A DNA stretch of 19,915 bases, from NCBI GenBank assembly GCA_025201865.1, contig MU602745.1:1-19915 (forward strand). Direction: 5' to 3'. The notes beneath the pieces are model-generated. The model was not told where the DNA came from. It saw only the letters and a list, made by a program, of their open reading frames with translations, and did no database searches. Positions 1 to 10,648 of this stretch are shown here, piece after piece. How positions within the stretch are numbered: position 1 is the stretch's first letter; the number at the start of each line of letters is the position of its first letter. The stretch is from Ramicandelaber brevisporus (Eukaryota; Kickxellomycota; Ramicandelaberales; Ramicandelaberaceae). The translations under genes and the position numbers were made by a program.

Positions 1-3000
1 GCCGCCGCCACCCGCTCCCTGCATCCGAACTACCGGCATCTGGTGCGCCGGCGTGTAGTTGTGTTGCGCCTCAGTTGTTGGAGGCTTCGGATATGCGTGT
101 CCGCCTCTGCCACCGCGAGTTCCACCGTACCCGCCTGGAATTCCTCCTCGTGTGAATGTTGCATGTCCACCGCGTACTCCACCCCGAGTGAAGGTTGCGT
201 GGCCACCACGTGTGAAATTCGTTGCACCAGTCACACCCTCGCTATTGCCGTTATTGCCGCTGTCGCCACGATTCTGTGTGTCAGTGTGACTTCCGCCTCG
301 ACCACCACCTCTGCCGCGACCGCGACCACGTCTGCCTCCGGATCGAACAAACATCACATCAGAATATGATAGAACACGTGGAGGGAACTTTACACCACGC
401 AGCAAGTTGGCTGAGAACTCTTTCTGCTTCTGCTGACGCATATTAACGGCATTCAGAGACTGTGGCAGATGGAAGTTGACCTGGATTGATGTGTCGCGAG
501 GAACGTCCTCATAGCCAGCATACTTGGCATATACAGACAGAATGGACGAGTGTGGGTGGTAGTCTGGTACGCGTGACACGAAACCGTGCATCCGATGACA
601 TGCCCACGGATCAAGTTCAACATATCCATTCGAGTTGCTGTTGCTGAGATCATACGACTGTTCAAGCGTGGCAGATGACGGATGCTCAGCACTGACAAGC
701 ATGACTGAGTGGCCCAGGCTGTTGCGCTGCTGTTCTTCTGGTGTCAGTTCTGCATACTTTGGACGCACTGCATCCAACAGCTGCTTCTCATCAACAAACG
801 GCAGCAGGGCAACACCGCGCCATTCAGCCTTCTGCCCATTTCGGTCAACGGTCAGTTCATTTGGGTAAAAGTCACCAATGGATGAGTCTTCGTTGATCAT
901 CAAATCAGCCAATCCATCTGGTACACATGCTCTACTGGCCGCTGGCAGAACACCCATCAACTGCTCAAACGGTAGGAATGGTGTTCCCAGTTCAAACTTG
1001 ATGTCAAACTTGGAAATGTCAAAGAAATCCTGGGCAAACGGGGCATAATGGAATGGATAGTACCATTTCCAGGATGCACAGCCTTGATAGTAGTAATGCA
1101 ATACCCAGCACATGCCTTCAATGTAAGAGCGCGTGACTGAGCCACGGAACGTGAGATCATCGTACTCATGATGGAATTTGGATGTGTAGTAGCGCTCCTT
1201 GTAACCATCCTCCCAGAATTTAACATCGCCCTCAATAATTGGCGGCTCATCGGTGGTAGATGACTCGGCGTTGGTCTCAGATGGAGTGACAGACGCCTCC
1301 AGAGCATGCTTGGTACCAGCATGCATTTCAGCCAGAGCATCATCATTGTCACTCTCATTGTCACTAGCATTTTCACTCTCATTTTCACTAGCATTATCAT
1401 TTTCATCAGGCTCACCAGTCTTTTTGATATCACTTTTAGCGTCATCGTTCTCATCATCATCATCATCATTATCACTATCGTCATCTTCATTCTCATTGTT
1501 ATTCTTACTATCGTTATTCTGCTGAATTAAAATTTGCTCCAATCTCATCATTTCCGCAGCTTTTCTGTTTTCATCTCTTCCGGATATAACCTCCAATCCA
1601 TCAAACTTAATCTTCTTTGCCTTTCTTTGGCCATTCTTCCTTGCCTCCTCATCTGCCGCCTTTTGCTTATCTCTAATTCTTCGCTTAATTTCATCATTTC
1701 TTCTTCTTTTAAATACATTGTCTTCATGGATTGCCATATTATGAATAATAATTTGCAATCTTTCCAAATCAATTTTGCCATTTCTAGTGATAAATCCTCC
1801 AAGAGAAGGCAAGGATTCCTTCCAGATACGAACCAAGTTGTCCAATGCACCTTCGCGGATTTCAAGAGACGGGATATGAGGAAGGAAATCATTGCCAACA
1901 AAGAAACACAGCATTACCCAGTCATCAAACGCTCGTTCCAAATTGAATGCAAATGGCAGCGGATCTTTTATGCTCAACTCAATTTCAAGATATTCACGCA
2001 GTATATTCACATGTAAAAATACAAATGGAACATCATCTTTTGATATCTGTGCTGGTCCACTCTGAGTCTGTTTATTTGTATCTGCACCTGTACCAGCACC
2101 TGTAGCTGGAGCTGTAGCTGGAGTCATTGCTGAGTGTAACTGAGGCTGGCCGCAAACTGAAGCCATGTGGTCGGCTCCACCACATCTAAAACACTCCATA
2201 GGAATTGGCCCATTGGCAGCATGTGAATCTCCAAAATGGTCTTTTCTTTTGTTTGACAGCCTCTCAGCAAACAATACATCTTCTCTCAGTATGCTGAAAT
2301 GAGGTTCATGGGTAGCCAATGCCAGCATAATTAAATCAGCATCCAGTCCATGAATAACATGTCTTGTATTTGGGTCATGGGTTGCACTGCTTCTTTGGCT
2401 TCTGATAAAGTCCATGATTTTATGCTCACCTTCTCCAGGGACATTTGCATCCGACAGTATAACATTCAAGTTGCGCCACGCTGGATCTGTGTTCAGCTTG
2501 ATTGCAATAAATGTGCGCAATGCCTTTGCCAGATTGTACATAAACGGTGTGCCTGGCGTAATGCAGTTTGTATCAAACAATCTGGTGTTTCCATCTGCTG
2601 ACACTGATGCATCAAACAGCCGAGCCTCATCAGCATTAGAATATCTGCCTTCGTCAATTGCTGCCATCTTCTTGTCGTGCGCAGCTCTAAATCTACGTGA
2701 TCGCTGCTGATTCATTTTGGCGCGCGGAGCCACACCGTCAATAGCCATGAACAGCACTTTACGAGGTCTAACTACCGCAAAAATACGCTCAATGTATCTG
2801 AAAATCTCCACAAACATCTCTTCCTCATTCGGCTTTGGTGGATTGCAGCATGGATGAATAATGCCATTCATATCGAGGTACAGGTTGTCAAACTCCAGGT
2901 TATTTGGGTTCGGTGACTGTGGATCAACAGGAATGGTGAAGCCAGTGTTTTGATCAACCTGGGGAATCTCCTCAACGGCGCGAGCGCTGACCTTGGGGTA

Positions 3001-3039
3001 CTTTTTCACAACCCATCGGTAGAAGCTTGGAACTCCCAT
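1..3039 (-). CDS. RAT1: Nuclear 5'-3' exoribonuclease Rat1/Xrn2 (C-terminus beyond window)
   Basis: The frame is open for 1013 codons from ATG 3039 to the window edge with no intron; the stop lies outside. The start MGVPSFYRW is the family's usual N-terminus. XRN landmarks follow: LDMNGIIHP (D56), AIDGVAPRAKMNQQR (about 101-114), SDANVPGEGEHK (E204, E206), HGLDADL (D234, D236), a CCHC zinc knuckle at C284/C287/H292/C297, VGNDFLPHIPSLEI (D384), and the second conserved block with RSYIEGMCWVLHYYYQG and FHYAPFAQDF. The zinc knuckle and overall match point to nuclear Rat1/Xrn2 rather than cytoplasmic Xrn1. The family degrades 5'-monophosphate RNA in the nucleus, trimming rRNA and snoRNA precursors and acting in torpedo termination. 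An Asp/Glu/Asn-rich insert lies at about residues 504-571. The visible C-terminus is Gly/Arg-rich, with GHATFTRGG written twice. Identity is secure; total length is unknown. Confidence 0.96.
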   Translation of the reverse strand, partial: MGVPSFYRWVVKKYPKVSARAVEEIPQVDQNTGFTIPVDPQSPNPNNLEFDNLYLDMNGIIHPCCNPPKPNEEEMFVEIFRYIERIFAVVRPRKVLFMAIDGVAPRAKMNQQRSRRFRAAHDKKMAAIDEGRYSNADEARLFDASVSADGNTRLFDTNCITPGTPFMYNLAKALRTFIAIKLNTDPAWRNLNVILSDANVPGEGEHKIMDFIRSQRSSATHDPNTRHVIHGLDADLIMLALATHEPHFSILREDVLFAERLSNKRKDHFGDSHAANGPIPMECFRCGGADHMASVCGQPQLHSAMTPATAPATGAGTGADTNKQTQSGPAQISKDDVPFVFLHVNILREYLEIELSIKDPLPFAFNLERAFDDWVMLCFFVGNDFLPHIPSLEIREGALDNLVRIWKESLPSLGGFITRNGKIDLERLQIIIHNMAIHEDNVFKRRRNDEIKRRIRDKQKAADEEARKNGQRKAKKIKFDGLEVISGRDENRKAAEMMRLEQILIQQNNDSKNNNENEDDDSDNDDDDDENDDAKSDIKKTGEPDENDNASENESENASDNESDNDDALAEMHAGTKHALEASVTPSETNAESSTTDEPPIIEGDVKFWEDGYKERYYTSKFHHEYDDLTFRGSVTRSYIEGMCWVLHYYYQGCASWKWYYPFHYAPFAQDFFDISKFDIKFELGTPFLPFEQLMGVLPAASRACVPDGLADLMINEDSSIGDFYPNELTVDRNGQKAEWRGVALLPFVDEKQLLDAVRPKYAELTPEEQQRNSLGHSVMLVSAEHPSSATLEQSYDLSNSNSNGYVELDPWACHRMHGFVSRVPDYHPHSSILSVYAKYAGYEDVPRDTSIQVNFHLPQSLNAVNMRQQKQKEFSANLLRGVKFPPRVLSYSDVMFVRSGGRRGRGRGRGGGRGGSHTDTQNRGDSGNNGNSEGVTGATNFTRGGHATFTRGGVRGGHATFTRGGIPGGYGGTRGGRGGHAYPKPPTTEAQHNYTPAHQMPVVRMQGAGGGG

Positions 3040-3873
3040 GCTGCAGAAACAGAACGATCGGCAATACTGTCAGAGATTGAGATCGAGATGCGGCTGTGCG
3101 GCTGTGCGTAACTGTGTGTGTGTGTTTTTTTTATTCTTCTTTGAGAGAGTGCAGTGACAAACCAAGTTAAATTGGCTACTTGTTAAACTTGCCCTTAAAT
3201 TCTTCGAATTAAGTGAATAAATGCAACGTCGTGTATGCGAAAGAGAGTGTAGAGGAAGCAAGCTGGAAGAGGATAAATGCGGCGGGGAGGGGGAAACAAG
3301 TGATGTTGTATATACATATAGAAACAGGTAAAGTCGCAGCAACTTCAGGAGTGGCTCCACTGTAATCAGAAAGTTGAGCTGTGTAGATTAACTGCGGTAT
3401 GACTGCGGTATGACTGCGCAGCATTCACATCACTCAACGGTGGATTCGATGCTTATTCTACCACAGCTTATTAGATTAACAGCAAGAATGTGCAAAATTG
3501 ATATTGTTGTGTTTTTTTGTTTAAATTATTGGAACGCACGATAATAAGAATGAATATCAAAAAATAGTAGTAAGAATAAACGGAGGTGCAAAGTGTAAAA
3601 AGTTATAAGGAAGGATACGAAGCGATATTTGAGTGAGTGTGTGAGAGAGAGAGAGGGCAGCAGCAGATAGTCGAAGCGATAACAAAGCCGAATGACTGAC
3701 AATAGTAAACAACGAGTGTAAAACAATGTATGATTTTGTGGCCAAGTAAAGATGGTGTCGAGATAATAAACGAGGGCAAAGATGGAAACGAAAGGCAAAA
3801 AAGGAAAGAAATAACCGAAAATGTATGCAAAAGGATATAAATAAATAGATAAATAGAATTAGATACCAAACAA
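3040..3873. other. Intergenic region between homeodomain gene stop and Rat1 start
   Basis: Both flanking genes run leftward, so this stretch should hold the 3' end of the homeodomain transcript and the promoter and leader of Rat1. I see no ORF with coding character. It contains a T/GT tract near 3112-3135, an 11-bp tandem repeat (ACTGCGGTATG, about 2.5 copies) at 3391-3417, and a GA run near 3640-3656. No exact AATAAA was found on the minus strand just after the homeodomain stop; the downstream sequence is A/T-rich. Promoter elements could not be assigned with confidence. Confidence 0.6.
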
Positions 3874-5323
3874 TTAAGCAACAGGTTTGTGGGTATTAGC
3901 CATTTGTAAGAATGGAGCCATATTAATAGAGGCTGTGGATGGAATCTGCTGCTGCTGTTGTTGCTGTTGCTGTTGCTGAGGCAGAAATGCAAGTGCAGAC
4001 TGGGGCGATGTGACAAGCTGCTGAGACATAAATGGACCTACATTAGCACCGTTGAACAACGAAAAGTTGCCAAAGGTTGGAAGCTGTCCAGGAAGACCCA
4101 CTGATGCTGATGCAGCTGCCGCAGCTGTGGTTGGCAGTCCACCCATCAGACCAAGAGTTGTGTTCAAGCCAGGCTGAAGATGCGTGTTAAGGAGGAGATT
4201 CCCCGTTGCAGAAACTGGACTAGTGAGCATCATCTGTGTAGCATTGGGTGTTGCCATCAAGAGTGGATTCAATGGCTGGTGTGTAAACGGAAGACCAGCC
4301 GTGTTAATTGAGGACAGTTTTGACAGCAGATTGGCTGTGGAGCTGTAATCCAATCGAGCACGCTTGTCCTGTGGATTGTCTACTGTAGCCCGATCGAGCA
4401 CATGCTTGTTACCGGTGAGAGCAAGATTACCAACATCCAGCGTCTGCGGAATGGTGGAAATAGACTGCACTGGTGGGGATATACTGGACGCGACTGTGCT
4501 GATAGCTGGGCTCAGCATCGATGGATAGCCCATGAGCGATGTAATAATATTGCTGGCATTCACATTTGCTGCAGTCACTGACTGATGATGCTGCTGGGGC
4601 TTCAGAGTGGGTTTGTTGCGTTCCAAAATGGCACGTGCCATGGCCAAAGGATCAATCTCATCATCTTGAGGCGGAGGAGGCAGATGGACTAAATCAAGCA
4701 TTGTGTCATAGTTGGTTGCTGCCACAAACTCCTTGGGCTGCGCGCTGTTGATGGTTGAAGTTGGCTGCTTGGATGCCTTGCTGAAGGTCACTTGCTGGCT
4801 GTCGCCAGCTAATGGTGCAGCTGGTGGCGCAGTTGTGTTTCCAAACAGTTTCTGATATCGCTGGCCATGACGAGCATCCACCGCATTAATCATATTAATC
4901 AGATCCTCATTTGTTGCACCCGAGCTACCGCGTTTACGCCCATCTGAGTGTGAATCTGAGCGGGTGTGTCCGGCTGCCGTGGAAACTTTATCTTGTTCGA
5001 CAGTTGGACTAGCTGGACCAGCCGATGATGGACTGCTAGCACTATCACTACCACTACTACTGCTGCCTGTGCCATTTGGTGAACCTACAGCTGATACGAC
5101 TGTGGTGCTGATGTTGTTGTGTCCATTGACAGTCGACTGAGATGAGGTGCCAGACTCGCTGATGACGGAGAGTTTACCAATTGGTGATTGGTTGGTGAGC
5201 CAATTTGAGGCGAACTGCTGTTGTTGTCCTGCTGTAGTTGGAGTAGCAATATCGAGTCCGCCTCCAATGACCGTGCAGATTGGACTGGCTGTGAGTGAAC
5301 TGTTGTTGCCAATTGTACTGATG

Positions 5324-5354
<31 letters not shown>

Positions 5355-8300
5355 GACCTGCTGCTGAGAATTCAATCCCAATGGGCGTGGCAATCGATTG
5401 CTGGCGTGTATATTGTTGATTTGTTGGGAGGGCCGAGTTCCATCCGTTCCCGAGCGCTGACGTCGTCGATAATGCCCCGCCTGTTGATAATGCTCCTCCG
5501 GCTGCCATGAAAAGACTTTGGTTGGTGGTAGTCGGACCGGCGAGGCTAGCTGATGCAAAGAGTGCTGATTGAATGTCACTGGGGAGTATGAGTGATCTTG
5601 ACTTTGGAATGTGTCCAAGGCCACTGCTGCTGCTGTTGCCACCGGTGTTGCTGTTGTTGTTTCTACCATCTGAGGCTGATGCAACCGCTGTTGTTGGAGT
5701 TGCGGTGAGACTGCCGAGTTGAATGTTCTTCCAAATGTCAAGCTGCTGGTGCTGTTGATGTGTTCCGGTGGATAAACTTGCTGGTCTTGATTCTCCTGTG
5801 GCTGTGGCTGTGGCTGTGGCTGAAGTTGCAGCTGCTGTGGTCTCTGCTGCAGTGTTTGTTGGCGATTTACACTGTTTACCAGAGTCGAGAATGATGGAAT
5901 TTGCATTGACTGTAACATTCGATTCGATCTGTGATGTAAGCGCTGACTGCTGCTGATGCTGATGCTGTTGTTGTCCTGGCTGCCCGTTGATCCACGTCTG
6001 ACTGATATTGGGATGGATGCCAGTGGAGGTGGAACTGGGTTGAGCAGTATTGAAGAACCCATTCTGTCCTGTGGTTGAATCAGTGGTGAAACGTCGCTGT
6101 TGTGTGATCGGGGTATAACTCGAGGACTCAACTGCTGTACTACTAGTGCGCTTGTTGGATGTGCTGACTGTGGCGATATTTGTTGCTGCTGCTGATGCTG
6201 CTGTTGATGATGGTGATGAGATGCAGGTTGAAGCTGAGCGACCGGTGCCGACGATGACTGATGAGCTATTTCCACCCTGAGTGGTTGCTGCTGTTGTTGT
6301 TGCTGTTGCTGTTGTTGCTGTAGCTGTGTGGATGGCTGAAGTGTTCTTGCCAGTTGATGGTGTATTTTGCGAGGCGGAGGCGACATGCAATCCGGCTGGG
6401 ATGAATGCTGCTGATGGAGTGACTGACGTGAGTTGATTGATGACATCATCGGGGATCCCATCAATGGCTGAGAGCAATGAGCATTCATCGTCTGTGGTTG
6501 TAGTGACTGTGACTGTGGCTGTGATTGCTGATGTGATTGCTGCTGCATCATTACTGTTGGACTCGTTGGTATGTTCAGAGGTTGCGGTGGTAATTGTGCT
6601 ACTGGTTGAAGACGAGTCATCATTTGCTGTGCTGAATTGAGGATCCACATTGGCGGTGCTGCTGCTGTTGTGATCGCTGCTGCTGTTGTGATCGCTGATG
6701 CTGTTGGGTGGCTTTGAAGTTGATTGGTTGACGTCGTTGCTGGTGTTGCTGCCGCTGCCGCTATCGGCAGGAAAGGGCTCTCCATGCCCATCCACGCGAA
6801 AAATCTCTGCTTCGGAGCCAATAATGTTTGCTACTCCATCTTGCACAGACGGTCCAGTTGGATACAGAATGTCAGCAGTAATGTCGGTTGATGCCTTGGT
6901 ATACGTAGCCTTGGCACGTGGCGGACGTGTTGATGGGGAAGCAACATGAGTAGCCTGCGGCGAAGTTGCTGGTACTGCCTTGGCCACTTTGGATGGCATT
7001 GCAGAAGCTGGCTGACGAGTGGGAGCGGGAGACACAGGAGACACAAGCGCAACTGGGCTCTGAGCCTCATTTTCACAGATGCTGTTGAGCGCTGGCTGAG
7101 AAATTGACGTGCTCCGAGGGCGACTCAGACGCTCACGGGAGCGCAGTGCATCAACATCTGATGAACCGGATGTAATTGAGTCTTCAGGACCATCTGACAT
7201 TCCACGAGACGACGATGATCCATAGCCAGACGAGCCACCACTGCCACCACGACTCCGTTTGCGGGATCCTCCACCTCTACTACTGCGGCTACGGCGGCCA
7301 CGACGGCCAGTCACTGGTTCAAAGCTTCCATCTCCACCTCCATCATCATCGTCGTCATCGTCAACGCCATTACTGCTGGGCACGTCATGGCCAGCAGCTC
7401 TTGCCGCCGCAGCCGCCGCAGCCTGACGTTCCTTGAGTTTGATCTTTGCACGTCGATTTTGGAACCAAACAGTCACAACTCGAATGGGAACCTGGAGCTT
7501 TGCAGCAAGTTCGTGGCGCTCTTGCATCGTTGGCTTTGTGTTTGTTGCAAACACCTCATTCAGGACAGTCAAGATTGGATCTGGAATCTTACGGCGGCGA
7601 CGTGTGCCACCTTGCCCATTCTCTTCAATGAATATCATATCTGAAACACCTCCACCAGCGCGCTGATATGGTGTCTGAACTGGCATACCTCCGGCTGCTG
7701 TTACAGCTGACGCCACATTGGGATTGTTGGATTGCATCACCATCATTCCATAAGGAGTCTGCACAATCTGAGAAGCAACAACTTGATGAGAAGGCATTTG
7801 AGGCTGCTGTGGCGACTGTGGCTGTTGCTGTGGCTGCTGTTGCTGTGGCTGTTGAGTATAAAATGCGACAGGCTGCTGTGGCTGCTGTGGCTGTTGCTGT
7901 TGCTGTGGTTGTGGCGGCTGAGGAGGATGTAGCGCAACTTGTGGATGAAGCACCGCACCTTGCACAATCTGACCAGGTTGCACCATTTGGTGTTGCTGTG
8001 GTTGATAAATTTGCATCGGAACTGCACCGGCTTGCTGATTTGTCATCACGTACGCCATCGGCTGATGTGGCTGTGGCTGTTGCTGAAGCTGCTGACCAGG
8101 CATCAAATAGCCATGGTTTGGCACCGGAGCTGGCTGGAGATACACTGGTACAGCACCTTGCTGCTGTAGCTGTCGCTGCTGTTGTTGTTGGTTGACGAAT
8201 TGGGCTCCACCAAGCTGAGCAGCGCGATCATGCTGCTGTTGTTGCTGGTGCTGCTGATGCTGAACTTGCTGCTGCGGGGTATGCATGGCAAGAGGACTTG

Positions 8301-8382
8301 ATGCTGGCTGTTGCTGAGAATACAGTTGATGGAGAGGCGGAGGTTCGTTTTGACGATATCCAGGACCAGGACCACTCGACAT
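3874..8382 (-). CDS. Large Gln/Ser/Thr-rich homeodomain transcription factor
   Basis: This is a 1502-residue single-exon frame from ATG 8382 to TAA at 3874. Residues 1-250 are dominated by Q, QP and QH runs. A 60-residue homeodomain follows at about 259-318: a basic RRRR arm, L16 and F20 core positions, and recognition helix VTVWFQNRRAK carrying W48 (residue 306), F49, Q50, N51 and R53. No three-residue loop insertion is seen, so it is a typical rather than TALE homeodomain. After it come an Ala run, a seven-Asp acidic run, a Gly/Ser/Arg segment rich in basic residues, then about 1000 residues of Ser/Thr/Ala/Asn/Gln-rich, probably disordered sequence, with an 11-Gln run near the C-terminus (1469-1479). 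It probably binds DNA in the nucleus, with the Gln-rich regions acting in activation (inference). No orthologue is recognised. A long second frame overlaps it (see findings). Confidence 0.9.
3946..3978 (-). repeat. CAG/CAA tract encoding 11 Gln in the homeodomain protein
   Basis: Eleven consecutive Gln codons mix CAG and CAA near the 3' end of the homeodomain gene. The interruption by CAA suggests an older or length-stabilised tract rather than a pure expanding triplet repeat. Confidence 0.9.
7429..7608 (-). other. Homeodomain coding segment
   Basis: These 60 codons encode the homeodomain of the 1502-residue protein. The helix 3 motif WFQNRRAK is read from 7444-7467. Gln at position 50 and Asn at position 51 are the residues that in this family contact bases in TAAT-type sites. 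This is the only part of the protein that looks strongly conserved. Confidence 0.9.
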
Positions 8383-8715
8383 TAGCTCTCACTGACTGAA
8401 AGGCGCGTAAATACGGCAAGGAAGGACAAGTAAGCACGAAAAGAAGGCTACACGAGGCCAGAGCTGTATGTTGTAACCGGTTAAGGATGTGGCAAAAAAT
8501 ATTTTCGGCGGTTGCTGGTGAAGTGCGAGCAACTTGGCGCGCGAACTTCCTTCTCTCTCTCTCTGCACAGCACAAAGCGGTCAATGGAAAATGTAGCACA
8601 AAATACGCGCGGGATGGGGGACAAGACGGGCGGAAGGGCAGTGAACAACAGTGCTATTGTGAGCCGAAACGGAGCAAGTGAACTAGAAAGGGAAGACGCA
8701 GCAGTCAACAACAAA

Positions 8716-8742
<27 letters not shown>
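8716..8742. repeat. (AC)n microsatellite
   Basis: A perfect AC dinucleotide run of about 13 units lies some 330 bases upstream of the homeodomain start codon, with degenerate A/C-rich sequence on either side. Confidence 0.95.
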
Positions 8743-8748
<6 letters not shown>

Positions 8749-9050
8749 AAAGAGTTGGTGGCAAGTGGAGTGGGGGAGCGGCGGACAGCGGTCGGCGGTC
8801 GCGGTAGTTCAAGATAAAAAAAAAAGTCAAGAGCACGGGGTGGATGGTATGAACTACGCTGCACAACAGTGTGAATGGCGACAATGTTGTGTGATGTCAA
8901 CTGTTGAAGGAGGGAGGGAAAAAGAGGCGTGCAATGTCGATCAACTGGAGGGTGAGCAGAACAGTTCCGCGACTAGTGATGATCCTACAATGACTACCAG
9001 CTGCAACTCCAGTGATAGACAAATGCGAGGCAACAAAGAGGATGCAACAA

Positions 9051-9101
9051 AAGAAGAGAGAGAGAGAGAGAGAAAGAGAAAGAAAGAGAGAAGGAGAGAG
9101 A
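9051..9101. repeat. (AG)n purine tract
   Basis: A perfect AG run (about 9055-9073) continues into imperfect AGAAAG sequence. The tract is all purine on the plus strand apart from its edges. Confidence 0.92.
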
Positions 9102-9545
9102 CAGTGGTAGAAAGACAGTGGCCGAGTCAAGTCAAAAATAAAAAGAGACAAAGGACGGATGCACAGTATAACGTCAGCGTGGTTTGATAGTAGGTGCAAC
9201 TGCTGCGCAATGACAACAGCGATGACGATGACAATAACAATGGCAATGACAATGGCAATGATAATGCTCCGGAATCAAGCTGTATCTAGACTGCCAACGA
9301 GCGACGTAAAAGATAAGGAACCAGCAAGATGGATGAACACAGCCGTGGAACTGATAAATAAAGCCGCCTTTCTGTGAAACGCAAAGTATATATAAAGAAA
9401 AAAAGAATAAAGTAAGCAAACAAATGAGCTCGCAGAAGATGGCGGTAGCTGAAGCCTCTTGGCACACTGGAGGTTGTTGTTTTTGTTTATGGGTAGTTGA
9501 AGAGTTGCTCAAAGGACTGGAAGTGGGTTGCCTTGCTGACTACAG

Positions 9546-9610
9546 GTGTTTATGTGCGTTTGTGTGCGTGCGTGCGTTTGTGCGTGCGTTTCTGTGTGTG
9601 TATATGCGTT
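9546..9610. repeat. (TG)/(TGCG) tract
   Basis: Alternating purine-pyrimidine sequence made of TG, TGCG and GTGT units. Alternating pyrimidine-purine runs like this are prone to length change and can in principle adopt Z-form DNA. Confidence 0.88.
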
Positions 9611-10179
9611 GGCAGTCTGACTGGAGATGAGGTTTGGAACTCGAGCACAGAGAAAGCGAGGCAAACACTGAACGCTGAAGAGGCAAGCAAAGTGAACTTC
9701 ACAAAATAAACGGAGGATTTGATGCGCACCAGCTTCTCGAGGCTGATAAAAATAAAACACAGAAAAGAAGAGAAGAAGAGAGGCCTCGATGGCAGCCAGC
9801 AGCGATGATGAATCACCAGATACAAACACAGAGCTCTAGTGCGAAAAAGCGTAGGAATCAGTGTGGTTGTGGCGTGTGGAGATGGAAAAAGAATACAAGG
9901 AGGATGTGTTGATGAACTCTCGCAAGAAAACAACACACACACACACACGATCAAAAGGGTCGAGAGAGGAAGAAAGGAAGAAGTATACTTGATATATCGT
10001 GGGATGTAAGTGATAAACGTATTTGATATACAGTGGGTGTGGGGAGTAGCAGTGCAAAAGTCAGTAAAGAAGGTGAGTATGTGGCATGCAGGGTATATTT
10101 GCTTGCAGCCGTGCAGATTCGAAGGAGAAGAGCAGGCAAAAAGGCAAGCAGTATTGTGAGCGAACGGGCAGGCGAGTTG

Positions 10180-10223
10180 GTGAGTGAGTGGATAAGTGAG
10201 TTAGTGAGTGAGTGAGTGAGTGG
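10180..10223. repeat. (TGAG)n tetranucleotide repeat
   Basis: Imperfect GTGA/TGAG repeats, with four consecutive perfect units towards the right end. Confidence 0.9.
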
Positions 10224-10344
10224 ATGTGCGTAAATGCTCTTGCGTGAGGGAGTGGATAGATGTAGGAATACAGTCGGTGAAATGGCGGTGTTTAGATGCA
10301 GCACATTGCAGTCAGGGCATTGTGTAAATGCAACGTGTAAAGTC

Positions 10345-10424
10345 ACAACAGCAACAGCAACAGCAACAACAACAAACAAAATAACAAAAACAAAAAACAA
10401 AAACAGAAACAGAAACAGAAAACA
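10345..10424. repeat. CAA/CAG and A-rich tract
   Basis: CAACAG repeats grade into CAAAAA and CAGAAA repeats. Unlike similar tracts inside genes, this one lies outside any supported ORF, so the CAR-type repeat is not confined to coding DNA. Confidence 0.85.
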
Positions 10425-10623
10425 AGAGGTGTATTCAGTCAAGGTTATACATGTTGTCAGTCTCATCGGCAGTTACTTTCAAGTCTCGAAATGGAGGCAC
10501 CGAAGACACTTGTGCCACTGTCTTCCCGGAGCTTAAACACTTACACTTGCACTCTGCAGTCTGTAGTCTGCACTCTGTAGTCTGCACTTGTCGCGTCGTA
10601 TTGAGCCTTACGCTGTTTTTTCT

Positions 10624-10648
10624 TCTTTCTTTCTTTCTTTCTTTCTTT
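10624..10648. repeat. (CTTT)n microsatellite
   Basis: About six CTTT units, all pyrimidine on the plus strand, directly preceded by a T run. Confidence 0.93.

Noticed and set aside
957-1496. Met/Thr/Ile-rich minus-strand frame and Ser/Leu-rich plus-strand frames near 1250-1530
   Set aside because: These are off-frame readings of the Asp/Glu/Asn codon repeats in Rat1. The Rat1 frame is open and conserved across the whole stretch.
1548-1901. Minus-strand Lys/Glu/Arg-rich frame of 117 codons
   Set aside because: It is an off-frame reading of Rat1. The conserved VGNDFLPHIPSLEI in the main frame shows which frame is coding.
7668-8195. Plus-strand Ala/Val-rich frame of 175 codons
   Set aside because: It is the antisense reading of the CAG/CAA repeats in the homeodomain gene, giving Ala/Val strings.
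8849-9187. Plus-strand frame of about 113 codons rich in Glu, Arg and Lys
   Set aside because: Most of its length comes from the AG repeat and purine-rich DNA. The longer version begins at GTG, and nothing in it looks like a domain.
10180-10223. Regular repeats considered as a CRISPR-like array
   Set aside because: These are direct tetranucleotide repeats with no spacers, in eukaryotic DNA.
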